The notes beneath the pieces were generated by a model. The model did no database searches, was not told the origin of the DNA, and saw only the letters and a list, made by a program, of their open reading frames with translations. The position numbers were made by a program, and so were the translations under genes. This document shows positions 47,993 through 58,119 of a stretch of 64,000 nucleotides of DNA, piece by piece. The stretch comes from Lutraria lutraria (Eukaryota; Mollusca; Bivalvia; Venerida; Mactridae): assembly GCA_964023205.1 (NCBI GenBank), contig OZ026842.1:12936716-13000715 (forward strand), given 5' to 3'. Position 1 is the first letter of the stretch, and every line of letters starts with the position of its first letter.

Positions 47993-48109
47993 GTTCCATC
48001 TTACCCCTGACACAACATGCAACTCTTGGAGATATTGGAACATATCAGTGTGACGTCACAGATGACTCGGGTGTCTCCCTTAGTAAAGTCTTCTATGTTG
48101 ATCTTATAA
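47993..48109 (+). CDS. Ig-domain exon, second half
   Basis: Acceptor TTTTAAG|GT, donor TATAA|GTAAGT, phase 1 to phase 1. Encodes 'QHATLGDIGTYQCDVTDDSG'; D-x-G-x-Y-x-C is the F-strand signature with the second Ig cysteine. Together with the preceding exon it makes one Ig domain of about 85 residues. Confidence 0.75.
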
Positions 48110-48614
48110 GTAAGTAAATGTATAAAGAAACAATTGGGATACAGAAAAACCTCACTGAATGATCTCTCCAATATAACGACTACATGTACCTCAATATGAA
48201 GATCACTTATTTTCGGACATATTTTACAAGATTTCCACATACCAGTAATTCGAGTGTTTTTCTAGATCAACGTTATGTATATCGCGACTATCTCAATATT
48301 AGATTCATTTACATAGAATTATAGAATTTTGATCCCAAAAGTGTCTAAACTTTCAAAGGCTTTACTGCATTACAAAAAGTAAATGGCTCACTTAGTCTAT
48401 TTATTTTATATCATCATATTAAAGCATGTGGGCATATCAGCCTCGAGTGCACGCTATCATTGCATTTATCACTATTCTGGCGTGCATGAATTATCATGCG
48501 CAGCCTAAGTATCCGCCACGCAATTGTTAACCAGTTCCCTTTTTATGTTGCAGTTTAAGTCAGTTTCTATGAGTGCTTTCAGTACTTTGATTATACACAT
48601 GTATCTTCCATCAG

Positions 48615-48764
48615 GTGATGGTACAGACTTGATGTGCACGTTTGATTCGGACACAATGTGTCACTGGGTACAAGACAGTGCAGACGATTTTGACTGGGCA
48701 ACACAGAATGGTCCGACACAATCCTCGTCTACAGGGCCTGATTATGATCACACTTTAGGAAATG
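48615..48764 (+). CDS. MAM-domain exon 1
   Basis: Acceptor CCATCAG|GT, donor AATG|GTAAAC, phase 1 to phase 1. 'LMCTFDSDTMCHWVQDSADD' then 'FDWATQNGPT' and 'GPDYDHTLGNG' match the start of the MAM domain: C-x-F-E/D, C-x-W-x-Q, D-F-D-W and G-P-x-x-D-H-T. MAM domains act in adhesion on extracellular proteins. Confidence 0.8.
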
Positions 48765-49664
48765 GTAAACTAGGGCCAGTTTCATTGACAAATCTTATAA
48801 TGTTACTGAGTTTGCTTACCCTTTACCTTACTATCTATAACAATATTACATTTTGAATCTAGCCTTTTTTAAATACAAACAAACTTTATCATATAACTAT
48901 ATACGTAGGCTATTTTAATGAACGTGTGTTCGTGTCTAAGTTTTTACAAATACAAATGTGCATGTAATACAACCGAACGCCTTAAAAAGTATGCATTTTA
49001 ACAAACGATCCCATAAACAATCATCAAGATAAGACACATTTATTATTTTACTTACACAAACAAAGGGGTGGGAATAATTTAAGCTTATTACTGCTGTCAG
49101 TGTCTTAGTTTCAACATATCTGGGACCATTATACAGAAGGTCCCAGGATATGTCTTAGACTAGAAAAAGGTCAATAAAAATGTTTGTTTGTGTTTGCCAT
49201 TTTGCTGCCAAAACTAGGTAGGTAGACATTATTTTATTTTTTATTAACATCATTAGATTGTTCCGAAAACCTTAATAGTCTTCACATATTGAGGAGCATA
49301 GGGCCAACACCATGGCTCTCCATATGGTACGGTCTTTGGCTCTAGTCTTTGCTTCAACCCCAAAATGTCTTCATGTTCTGAAAACACGTTACTGCGTTTT
49401 TAAAGATGTCCTGTCTAATCGACTATTCGGACAGGAGAGAAAAAAATTGCATGTACATGTATTTCTTTCTAAATTTCTTCGATCTTTGAGTAAATATGCG
49501 CCGGTGATTGTGGCGTTGCAATGCACGCGCCGTTGCTCTCCGGCGTTTTAATTACTTATTACAAATGTACTATTATAAGATGCAGTATACTGCTGTCACA
49601 TGTGGATGTCATGTTTTAAAGTATACTTAGTTCAAATGTTACACACTGGCCTATTTTATTTCAG

Positions 49665-49825
49665 ATGTTGGCATGTACATATTTATTGAAACGTCTGCAC
49701 CTAGAGTGTCTGGAGAGGTAGCGAGACTTATCTCCCCTGTGTTGCCAAGCAACACGAAGATGTGTCTCACCTTCTGGTATTATATGTTTGGTGATGGTAT
49801 AGGCAATCTTCAAGTCTTCATCCAG
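49665..49825 (+). CDS. MAM-domain exon 2
   Basis: Acceptor TTATTTCAG|AT, donor ATCCAG|GTAGAT, phase 1 to phase 0. 'VGMYIFIETSAPRVSGEVAR' and 'MCLTFWYYMFGDGIGNLQVF' are the central MAM strands (G-x-Y-x-x-x-E-x-S, C-L-x-F-x-Y-x-M-x-G). Confidence 0.8.
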
Positions 49826-49924
49826 GTAGATTTAATATGCTTCTTGTTTTAACTGAGGCTTACCGTTGCACCAACATTCATGGTAATTTTGGCGACTATT
49901 TCAGCTTTATCGGTGGAGACTGAC

Positions 49925-50075
49925 ACCAGATTTACACTTGGATAAAACCAAAGACTTTCCGGCCAGTTTCCTCACATGCGATATAAGTCAGATCCCCGTT
50001 GGGATTCGAACTCACTGTTTCAAAGAGCTAGTAATTACTATTCAGAGACCATGACAACTCGACCAATGAGGTCGC
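49925..50075 (-). mobile_element. tRNA-derived SINE in MAM intron
   Basis: On the minus strand box A TTGGTCGAGTTG and box B GAGTTCGAATCCC are followed by 'GAGGAAACTGGCCGGAAAGT', a conserved body of molluscan SINEs. Confidence 0.65.
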
Positions 50076-50932
50076 CTTTATTTTTTCAAAACGCATCCTT
50101 AATTATCCTTACTTATACAGCTTTCCGGTTGGCCTTTTTCATAAATGAATTCTAATCGGAGGGCCAAATGTAAATAAGATAAGTACTTGTCCTTCATATG
50201 CATGTATTTACCAAAATTAGACATTTATGGTATATAACATTAATCACCTTTCGGACGGAACAAAACGATGTTGATATTGAGATTATCTTATCATCAAGTT
50301 ACAGTATATAGATATCTTGTCTGCTTAAAACGAATGGGACGTTATAATGAGCTGGTCGCAATATTGAGGTGGTGGCTGTTTTGGACATCAGGTTAAAAGT
50401 TATACAAACAGTTATACAAGTGTAATACCTACAGTGATATTGCATCTAGCAAACACTTCAATATCGGTCTGCCTAAACAAAGCGTCTTCAAATTTGCATG
50501 AATGCTTATAAGAAAATATCTCAGAAAAATGACTTTAAAAGCTTTGCCATGGGACTGGTTACCATCCTGTTATCGTCAAGTAGAGACCGTCCATGGACCT
50601 GATAACAACCATACTCAACTTGGTTGAAAGAAAAGTCGTACAAGAAAATAGGTTTCAACTAAATAGCGTGAATGTACAGACGTACCAGGTACATTTCCCC
50701 AATTAAGTGCGTTAGATCTAAATATATTTCAAATCATTTTTATATGTCCAATATACTCGTACATCAATATCCATGTAAAGAGTACTTCACTTTAACAACA
50801 ACTTATAATTCAGACTGGTTTTCAATATTGATACTTTTACTTGATTATAAGATCACCTAAATATTTAGACCAGTCTGTTTGGTTCCTTAAGAGGCGTATA
50901 TACCAAGATTAAATAACATTAAAACCTTGCAG

Positions 50933-51131
50933 GATGCTTGTAGTACTAAAATGACAGAAGTTTTCAAAATGTCCGGAGATCAAGGAGAACAATGGTTACA
51001 AGCCCTGGTTACCGTCACTCCTAGCGATGTTCCTGATGATTACAGATTGATAATACAAGGTGATGTAGGACCTACATTCCACGGTGATGCAGCAATAGAT
51101 GATGTTCTGATTAGTAGAACACACTGTACAG
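50933..51131 (+). CDS. MAM-domain exon 3 (last clear exon)
   Basis: Acceptor CCTTGCAG|GAT, donor TACAG|GTGAGT, phase 0 to phase 1. 'DQGEQWLQALVTVTP' (the G-x-x-W-x-x-x-x-V strand) and 'GDAAIDDVLISRTHC' (A-I-D-D-x-x-x-x-x-x-x-C) end the MAM domain. The frame must continue, but no further domain exon is obvious downstream. The donor region is copied several times in the following tandem repeat. Confidence 0.8.
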
Positions 51132-51326
51132 GTGAGTTATCACACATCAGGTGTCTAATCACATTACAGGTGAGTTATCACACTTCATGTGACTAATCAC
51201 ATTACAGGTGAGTTATCACACTTCAGGTGTCTAATCACATTACAGGTGAGTTATCACATTTCAGGTGACTAATCACAGTACGGGTGAGTTATCACACTTC
51301 AGGTGACTAATCACATTACAGGTGAG
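51128..51326 (+). repeat. 38-bp tandem repeat that copies the 5' splice site
   Basis: ACAGGTGAGTTATCACAC followed by a ~20 bp tail recurs every 38 bp, so GTGAGT donors occur at 51132, 51170, 51208, 51246, 51284 and 51322. The array resumes after the hAT insertion at about 52207-52260. The first copy straddles the exon end. Confidence 0.85.
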
Positions 51327-52206
51327 TAGGGCTGTCCCGATACAGATCTCAGCCGATACGATACGTATTACGATACGGTACTAGCGATATGCGATATCAA
51401 CGATACAATATTACAATATTTCAAAGTGATGAAAAACGTTAAAATATTAGTGTCTTGGGGAACTCTGTACATTTGTTTGGTGCTAGAAAGTCCTAATTAA
51501 ACTAATACGTCTTGTACTTAAAGTCATCAATTTGATTCACATATATGTTTGTTGATATTGTGGAAATTAAATAATTATGAGAAATATTAGTAAGTTTTTA
51601 TCCCTGTCCCATAAATTGCCTTATATCAAGAATAGTACTTTTAAGCCATATACAAGTGTTTAAAGAATCAGGGTTATGATTGCCTAATTGATTAACAATA
51701 CCAAAATACAAGTAATAATCTTCAGCTTGGATGTTATGATGACGAGATATACGTGTTCTAAGGTTGCTAGTCCCACCACTATACTTGACATCGCGTTGAC
51801 ACTTCTTACAGTCAACTATGTGCTTCTTTGTTTCATTAACCAGCAAACCAAAATGCTGCCGTATTGTATGTAAAATTAAGTGGTGGCGAAATACAATTTA
51901 TAAGTCAATAATAATTTACTTGACAAAATCTGAATATTCGAATCGAATTCGTTGTCTAGCATTAACTGACGCTGCTAATGTCTGTAAATGGAGTATGGAA
52001 TCCCGGATATTAGTTGCGTAAGCATTGTCGATGATGATATGAGAGTAAATTCGCAAGTCTAGTTCAGTTGTTCAACATTCTAAGAGTTTTTAAATATAAA
52101 ATAAAAAAACGCGATACGGCCGATACGAGACCTTCCGATACGATACGCATATCGTCCAGCTCTGTACCGGTACGTACCGGTACGCTGCCATATCGGGGCA
52201 GCCCTA
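51327..52206 (-). mobile_element. Non-autonomous hAT transposon with 8 bp target duplication
   Basis: Terminal inverted repeats TAGGGCTGTCCCGATAC and the complement of TAGGGCTGCCCCGATA enclose 880 bp. CAGGTGAG stands directly on both sides (51319-51326 and 52207-52214), the 8 bp duplication of hAT elements. Subterminal 'CGATACG' motifs repeat at both ends. The only coding remnant is a BED finger on the minus strand (51598-51846). Confidence 0.9.
51598..51846 (-). pseudogene. BED zinc-finger remnant of hAT transposase
   Basis: 82 codons including 'VDCKKCQRDVKYSGGTSNLR' and 'TRISRHH', the C-x2-C and final H-x(n)-H pattern with G-G-T-S-N-L of a BED finger, the DNA-binding N-terminus of hAT transposases. 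The catalytic RNase H-like part and the dimerisation domain are missing. Confidence 0.75.
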
Positions 52207-52451
52207 CAGGTGAGTATATATATCAAACTTCAGGTGAGTTATCACACTTCGGGCGAGTTAGCATCTATCAGAGGAGGAGGATGAAAGTCGGGCTTGGTGG
52301 AAGTGGTTGAACATTTTAACACTCGATAACAAATAACAGGACAATTGATTAAAAACAGTTTTATCAATCTGGATTTGGACTTACCAGAGACGTGTAATAC
52401 ACGTATTATACATCTCTGGACTAACGTTCCATATTCATCGGAAAAACAACC

Positions 52452-53430
52452 ATGGCGCACCAAAACGAAAAATTAAAGGCAAAAGGAAACAATCAGAAAC
52501 GATCATCAAACAAGTCTGCCGTTGTAGAGGCGATAGGTGGGGTAACAAACAATGGTAAACTCGTAAATCAACCCCCAAACAATGACATCACAGCTAATAT
52601 GTCTTTCAATCAAAATAATTGTGATATAAACTTACCGCAGCAGCATTCGTCTATAAAGCATCCGTCCTTTGGAATATTCGAACAACATAATATGTCCACG
52701 GAAATCCTGCATTTAACCAGAGCCAAGAAATATATTCCATATAATGGGAAATAATGTCATCAACCATAAAGTGTGCGTACTCCATGAAGATATTACACTT
52801 CTTTATGACCGTGTGTCAGACCTACAATGTCGAAGCATGCGTGAAAATCGTGTTTTTTTGTAGGCATGAAGGTCGAGACGATTGTGAAACTACACTACGT
52901 TTTTCCCGAGATAAATGTAGAAAATGATGCCACACTAAGCCCAAACACAAACATCAAACTAAGTGACACACAATTTGACCGTGTCCACCGTGTCCATGGG
53001 AGGCCCTAATAGGTCTAAATATCCGCGACACATTGTTGCAAATTATAAGGATCGGAAACTCATTCGTGAAGCTGGTATTTGTCTGAACAAGAAGTGTATC
53101 CTACATAAACGAACAATTTCCTCCAGACGTACATTATAGAAGAAAAACGAAGAATGTTATTTCCAGTTTTACTTCAGTACCAACCATACCCTAGTGAAAG
53201 ATAAACTTCATGTGAATGGGCAACTTTACAACATAAACTCACAGCGATTACAACCTTTGAAAATTCCTAAGTATTGGACACAAGCAAGCAAAATATTAAC
53301 CATAGTTATAAGGGCGAGCATAACCAAACTCGTGGACAGCATCGCCCACATAGATATATTGACTTTACAAGCGCAAATAGATTCAGTGCGCTTGAAGTGC
53401 GACACCAGCAAATCAAACAGGTGTTAAAAA
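52452..53430 (+). pseudogene. Decayed ORF1 of a non-LTR retrotransposon (L1 ORF1p-like)
   Basis: An open first part (100 codons, 52452-52754, starting in ACCATGG context, Lys/Asn/Gln-rich, not itself recognisable) is followed in broken frames by 'RVSDLQCRSMREN', 'FDRVHRVHGRP', 'IVANYKDRKLIREAG' and 'VKDKLHVNGQLYNINSQRL'. These occur in this order in the RRM and C-terminal parts of L1-type ORF1 proteins (Transposase_22), which coat element RNA. Frameshifts and stops show that it is inactive. Confidence 0.6.
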
Positions 53431-53699
53431 AATAAAACAAGTTCGCCACTTGAAGATGCAAACAAACGTCACTGTGACATTTCTGGTGCAAATATTACCA
53501 GTGCCGAACCCCACTCTAAAACACCAGACAGCGAAAATCACGTGCATACCGAGCGGGATCAATAACGTGTACTGAGAGAACCACCGACTATCCAAAATGA
53601 AAATACTACAAGGCAATTTATCAATCTTGGGCATCAAGTCTTCAACACCAAACTGCATAGTTTATGGCGAAACTGGCACCAAACCAATATCCAAAAATG

Positions 53700-54010
53700 A
53701 TTTCCTACTGTTACAAACTCGTTTTACCCAAACAAGTCAAACTTTCAAACCAATTGTATAATTTAAATTCAAGTGAAATTCAAAACAGTCATTTAAACAT
53801 GGATTTGGTTCTGAAAAACATTTAGTCCATTCACCCTAAACATTTCTTAGATACAATGTATATTATTCAATTCTGAACTAGCAATAATCGATTAGCTCCT
53901 GGAACAGGCAGAATACTGATCTAAAGAAATGTAATTTATGTAACAATGACATGGATGATGAGTATCATTTTTTACTAGAATGCTCCTTTTTTTCAAAACA
54001 GTAAACTGTT
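53700..54010 (+). pseudogene. 3' end remnant of a LINE ORF2
   Basis: Near 53930-54000 the frame 'KKCNLCNNDMDDEYHFLLEC' matches the cysteine-rich C-terminal motif (C-x-L-C-x..-D-E-x-H-F-L-x-x-C) after reverse transcriptase in many molluscan LINEs. The RT itself is not present, so most of ORF2 has been lost between this piece and the ORF1 remnant. Confidence 0.5.
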
Positions 54011-54342
54011 GTTAAATGATGTCAATTATGGAGGGTGGAAAAATTCAACAACAAAGTTAATGAAGAAAGTCATAAGGCTTTAAAACTTTCATATTTCGGA
54101 GGCACTTGGCCCCAAATATTTTCGCACAAAGGGTTTTGATCTTAGAAATATGGTCCACGCCAAACAATAGGGTCAGACTGTCTAGACTATTTGTAGACAT
54201 TTTTTCCTGACCTAAAAATAATTTTAATGTTTTGCAAGCAATCTTATAAACATGTTGCTTTTATACAATGTCATACAGTTACAATATACACTTTTTAAAA
54301 ATGTATTTTACCAAAATCATGATTTTTTTATTTACATTACAG

Positions 54343-54366
54343 CTGTTCAAGGTTCATCATTAATTG
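54343..54366 (+). CDS. Possible 24 bp micro-exon of the Ig/MAM gene
   Basis: ACATTACAG|CTGTTC..AATTG|GTATGT has good borders and is phase 1 at both ends, fitting the MAM exon 3 donor, and would add AVQGSSLI plus a split codon. Only phase and splice sites support it. Confidence 0.2.
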
Positions 54367-54369
54367 GTA

Positions 54370-55860
54370 TGTAAACCATAAAGGGCAAGTATGTTGAAAG
54401 GATGGTATTTAATGGCAAATTAATACAAAGTCATAATAATGTTTTTGGCCAGTGTGGCCATTTTAGGTCTTTATACACCATTTCATACAATTCATTCAAC
54501 ATATTATTATGGCCCCTATGATGTTAACTAATATTTTCTATTAATTTTGATTCATTAATGACTATACAAAGAGAATGATTAAATTAACTTGAAAATAGAA
54601 ACCCATTACACAGGTCCGGTCTAGGTCAAGACCATTTGACTGGTTTAGAGGGGTAGCCAGTCTATAGAGGTTTTTAAATCTAGTCCACATCATATTTAAT
54701 TTAAATTATACACATAGTTGTTAGGGAAGTTATTTTACTTGTATGTTTATTGTACAATATTAGCTTGTTTCTTTTATTGGTTCATTTCTTCTCCTAAAGT
54801 GACCTATAAATCAGGGGCTCTTTTCATAACCTGCATAGGCTAAGATAGTAGTTCTTAAACTTAAAAATCTTGCTGCCCATTGTTCGCAAGTTTATTGTAT
54901 TATCCTACTATTTTGGGAAGCTGATAAAGGTAAAAGACTGACATGGATACCATTAGAGAAAACTTCTATCTTAACTCAGGTATGTCCATGAAATTAGCCA
55001 TGAAAAGCAAAATTTAAGACTTTCAATCAGGTAAACCACACATTCAATAAAAAGTAGAAATCTTTATTGTTCACTTATGTAATAGAAAAAAACTTGTTTG
55101 TATAATTTGTTTGTATATTATGCAGGTTAAGATGCAACAACAGCTGTATTTGGAAACTTCAATGGGTGCTTTTGGTGTAAATTTGATATTTTAGCAGAAA
55201 TAAATAAGATTCCAAGAAATTTCAGATTTTTTAACTGTATCCTCAAAGTTTTTGTCTTGAATCAAAGTATGTGTATTTATGGATGTATACAAGGACTTTT
55301 GTAACACAATGCATTTTTGAAACACAATGCTCTCTCAAAGTGATCTTGACCTTACAATGTGCAGGTCCTGTAGAGGTTGTCATGAGGAACCAACATATGA
55401 AGTTTGATAGCAGCATGGCGAAAGACATGCCCCCGATCTATCAATATGGGAGCATAAAAAACAATATGAAAAAATGTATAAGCAAAAATTATTGTCCTTT
55501 CAGTGCCAGTAACGTTATTCTATACATGTTTATGACATCATTATTAAGGCCAGTTAATAAACATTTTCCAGTCAATCAAGGGGACACTACTCTACAGATA
55601 GTGTACATCAGTGAACTATTCGAAATTATGAATATAAAGGCCCAGTTCTCCTGTACCTGTTCTCTCTTGGGCAGCTCTGAAATTACCATAGCTGTCAAAT
55701 GGGTTGTAAACAACAAATAAACAAAACCTAACAGAAGTCAAACTACACCAAAACAAACTTGAACCAGAATGCAAAAATTATGTACTGGTAGGAATTGCAA
55801 TAAAAGTATACTAAGTTTGTGCTTTTTATCAACATAATTATATCTCTATAATTTTCGGTA
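54370..55860. other. No gene supported
   Basis: AT-rich. The open frame at 55271-55720 runs over a dispersed-repeat-like stretch ('GACATGCCCCCGATCTATCA', 'ATGGGAGCATAA') and has no domain. Confidence 0.4.
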
Positions 55861-55879
55861 GGAGTAATAACTTCTTTTG

Positions 55880-56060
55880 TCTGTGGTATTCCGACCTAAC
55901 ATATTTTCCCTAGTGACCCTAGACTTTTTTAAGAAGCCCCAAGAATGGTACATCCACTTTCCCACTTTTTTACCTTTTGATATGCTTTCAAACGCCAAAA
56001 AAAAGTCCCCGGCCTACCTACCCTATTTTTAATGAGCATGCAACCAGAAACAAACAATTG
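55880..56060. repeat. Dispersed MITE-like fragment of the GACCTACCTACC family
   Basis: Contains 'CGGCCTACCTACCC' and ends 'AATGAGCATGCAACCAGAAA' then 'TTTAGGCC'. The same end in reverse is at 63303-63343, and an internal match ('TGCTTTCAA(A/G)(C/A)GCCAAAAA') is at 47567-47590. Confidence 0.55.
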
Positions 56061-56264
56061 TATCTTTAGGCCTTATGACAAAATAAAACAAGTCGGTGGT
56101 GTGTTTAGTTTTATTCTTTTCAACATTTCATTTATTTACCAGCTAGCATGAAAAGTATGATAAGAAGGTGAAAGTTTATACATTCATAAAGCCAAGAACA
56201 TGCATGTTTTATACAAAAATCAATCAAAAACTAATTATAATACATAACCACTTATAAAACCATA

Positions 56265-56365
56265 TGGCCCTTTAACTAACTGTTCACCAGAAAAAAAGAC
56301 CTTTAGAGAAGAACATTTTTCACCTTTTTCCTATATGAGCCTATGTAAAATCAAGTGAAGCACAC
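56265..56365. repeat. Fragment of the GAGGGCC dispersed repeat
   Basis: 'GGCCCTTTAACTAACTGTTC' followed by 'ACCTTTAGAGAAGAACATT' and 'AATCAAGTGA' parallels the head of the repeat at 63341. Confidence 0.5.
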
Positions 56366-57039
56366 TGAGCTCTGGTGAGCTGAAATTTCTTCAGTAAATT
56401 TTAAAAAACATTTGTCACCTAGACTAGGTAGACATACTAAATAACAAGATTTTTTTCTGACAATGAGCTAACTTACATACATCAATTACATCTCAATCAA
56501 GTCCATTCAAATAAACAATTCTAAATATGGTCATCTGCATTGAAATAGTTCTAAAAAGATGAGGCCCCAAAATTAAGTCAAAATGGAACGACAAGTAATA
56601 AATACCCTTTGGTTTACAATAGAACACTGTTTAAATGAAACAGAAATAACTTCATTACATGCACAACAATATTTCACCACATCTATAACAATGAAATGAA
56701 ATACAGAAATGTGTAGTTCGGGAAAAAGAATAATTTAACCTCAATCTAATCCAATTTTTCTGTTAAAGACAAAATGGGAATGAACCAGACTGTCAAGGCT
56801 ACCATTAAAAATGATTGCTTGGGGTAACCCTACCTAGATAATGTTCAGCGGAAGGTAGGTAAGAATGTTTTATTACAATTTATTTTTTACATCAACCCAA
56901 AAATTGAAAAACAATTTAACTCAAGAGACCAATAATACGTAGGGTTGGGCCATTTTTGTTGAGTATAGGTAGCGTAACCTCAAACAAACTTTTTTTTACG
57001 GACGACCCAAGGTTCATTTGACATCTTTCCCTGCTAGCT

Positions 57040-57155
57040 GGACAGCTTCGTCACAAGTGGACTTTGGTCACTAGTGGGATTCAAACTTGTAGCATTGAGG
57101 ACTAGTGATTCTATAATGGAGTACCAGAATAATACACACTGGGTACTTATCAAAT
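57040..57155 (-). mobile_element. Degraded tRNA-derived SINE
   Basis: On the minus strand a box B-like GTTTGAATCCC and an upstream A-box-like segment are spaced as in a tRNA. More decayed than the SINEs at 46962 and 49925. Confidence 0.35.
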
Positions 57156-57915
57156 CATGGCAGGAGGATTAAAGCAAAAAACATAATCTATAAGTCTAAA
57201 AGATTTTTGATATCTAAAGTGCATAACACACACTAATTCTTCCACAGATCTAATGAATCTTTTCAGTTGGCAAATCACACAAATAGATAGAATAATTTGA
57301 ACACATTTTATAATGCATAGAAAGCGAATGATTATCTATGAACCCTTACAATGCTGAGACGCAAAGCTCTTGCCACTATGACAGATCCAGGCTGCCTTGC
57401 AAACCCATGCAGTCTGAACAGGCTCTTGATTGTAAGGTGATTAACTTTTAAATTTTTCTTGTGAATCCCTTACATTGATAGTGGCCTGCTCCAAAAAGGA
57501 AGTTGGACAAATCCATTCAGTAGGTTAAGGGTATAATACAGTGGCGCATGCAAGCAGGGATATTTTGATTCTGGTTATTTGACACATAATGTTTATTAAC
57601 AAAAAATTATGGAGGACTAATCAAGCTACAGTCAAACACTGTTACTTAAGACCATCAGTAATCAGTGACCATGTGCTTCAATATAACAGATCTATTATTA
57701 CATGAATATAATTTTTTTTGCTGTTCTTTTTTAACGTCTAAATAAAGACATCCTTAACCATAAAAGCCAGATATGAAGACTGGTTATAACATGTGTTTGA
57801 CTGTATACCCATTGAGTAAGAAATATAACTATAGAAACCAAAAAAATGTCTGATTCAGGCAGATAAATCATCTTGCCATACAATGGAACACATTCAATTA
57901 CTGGGATGGAAATGA

Positions 57916-58118
57916 CAGTACAACCTCTCCAGAGCGGCCCTCTCTTGAGCAACAACCCACCTGCAACAACATCATGATCTTTTCCCACTGCATGAGGTTG
58001 TTTCTCCATATAGATTAAATTAATGGCTAATTCATTTAATCTTTCTTGAGCAACAACCTCTCAACAACAACATAATTTTGCTACTAACAAAGGGCATTGC
58101 TATGGAGAGTTAACACTG
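57916..58118. mobile_element. MITE family A, copy 4
   Basis: CAGTACAACCTCTCC at the left, GGAGAGTTAACACTG followed by TA at the right; about 200 bp, the longest copy of the family. Confidence 0.7.
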
Positions 58119-58119
58119 T

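Noticed and set aside
55271..55720. 149-codon plus-strand frame, considered as a further exon of the Ig/MAM gene
   Set aside because: An acceptor-like GTGCAG|GTCC is in the right phase, but the sequence resembles a dispersed repeat and has no domain.
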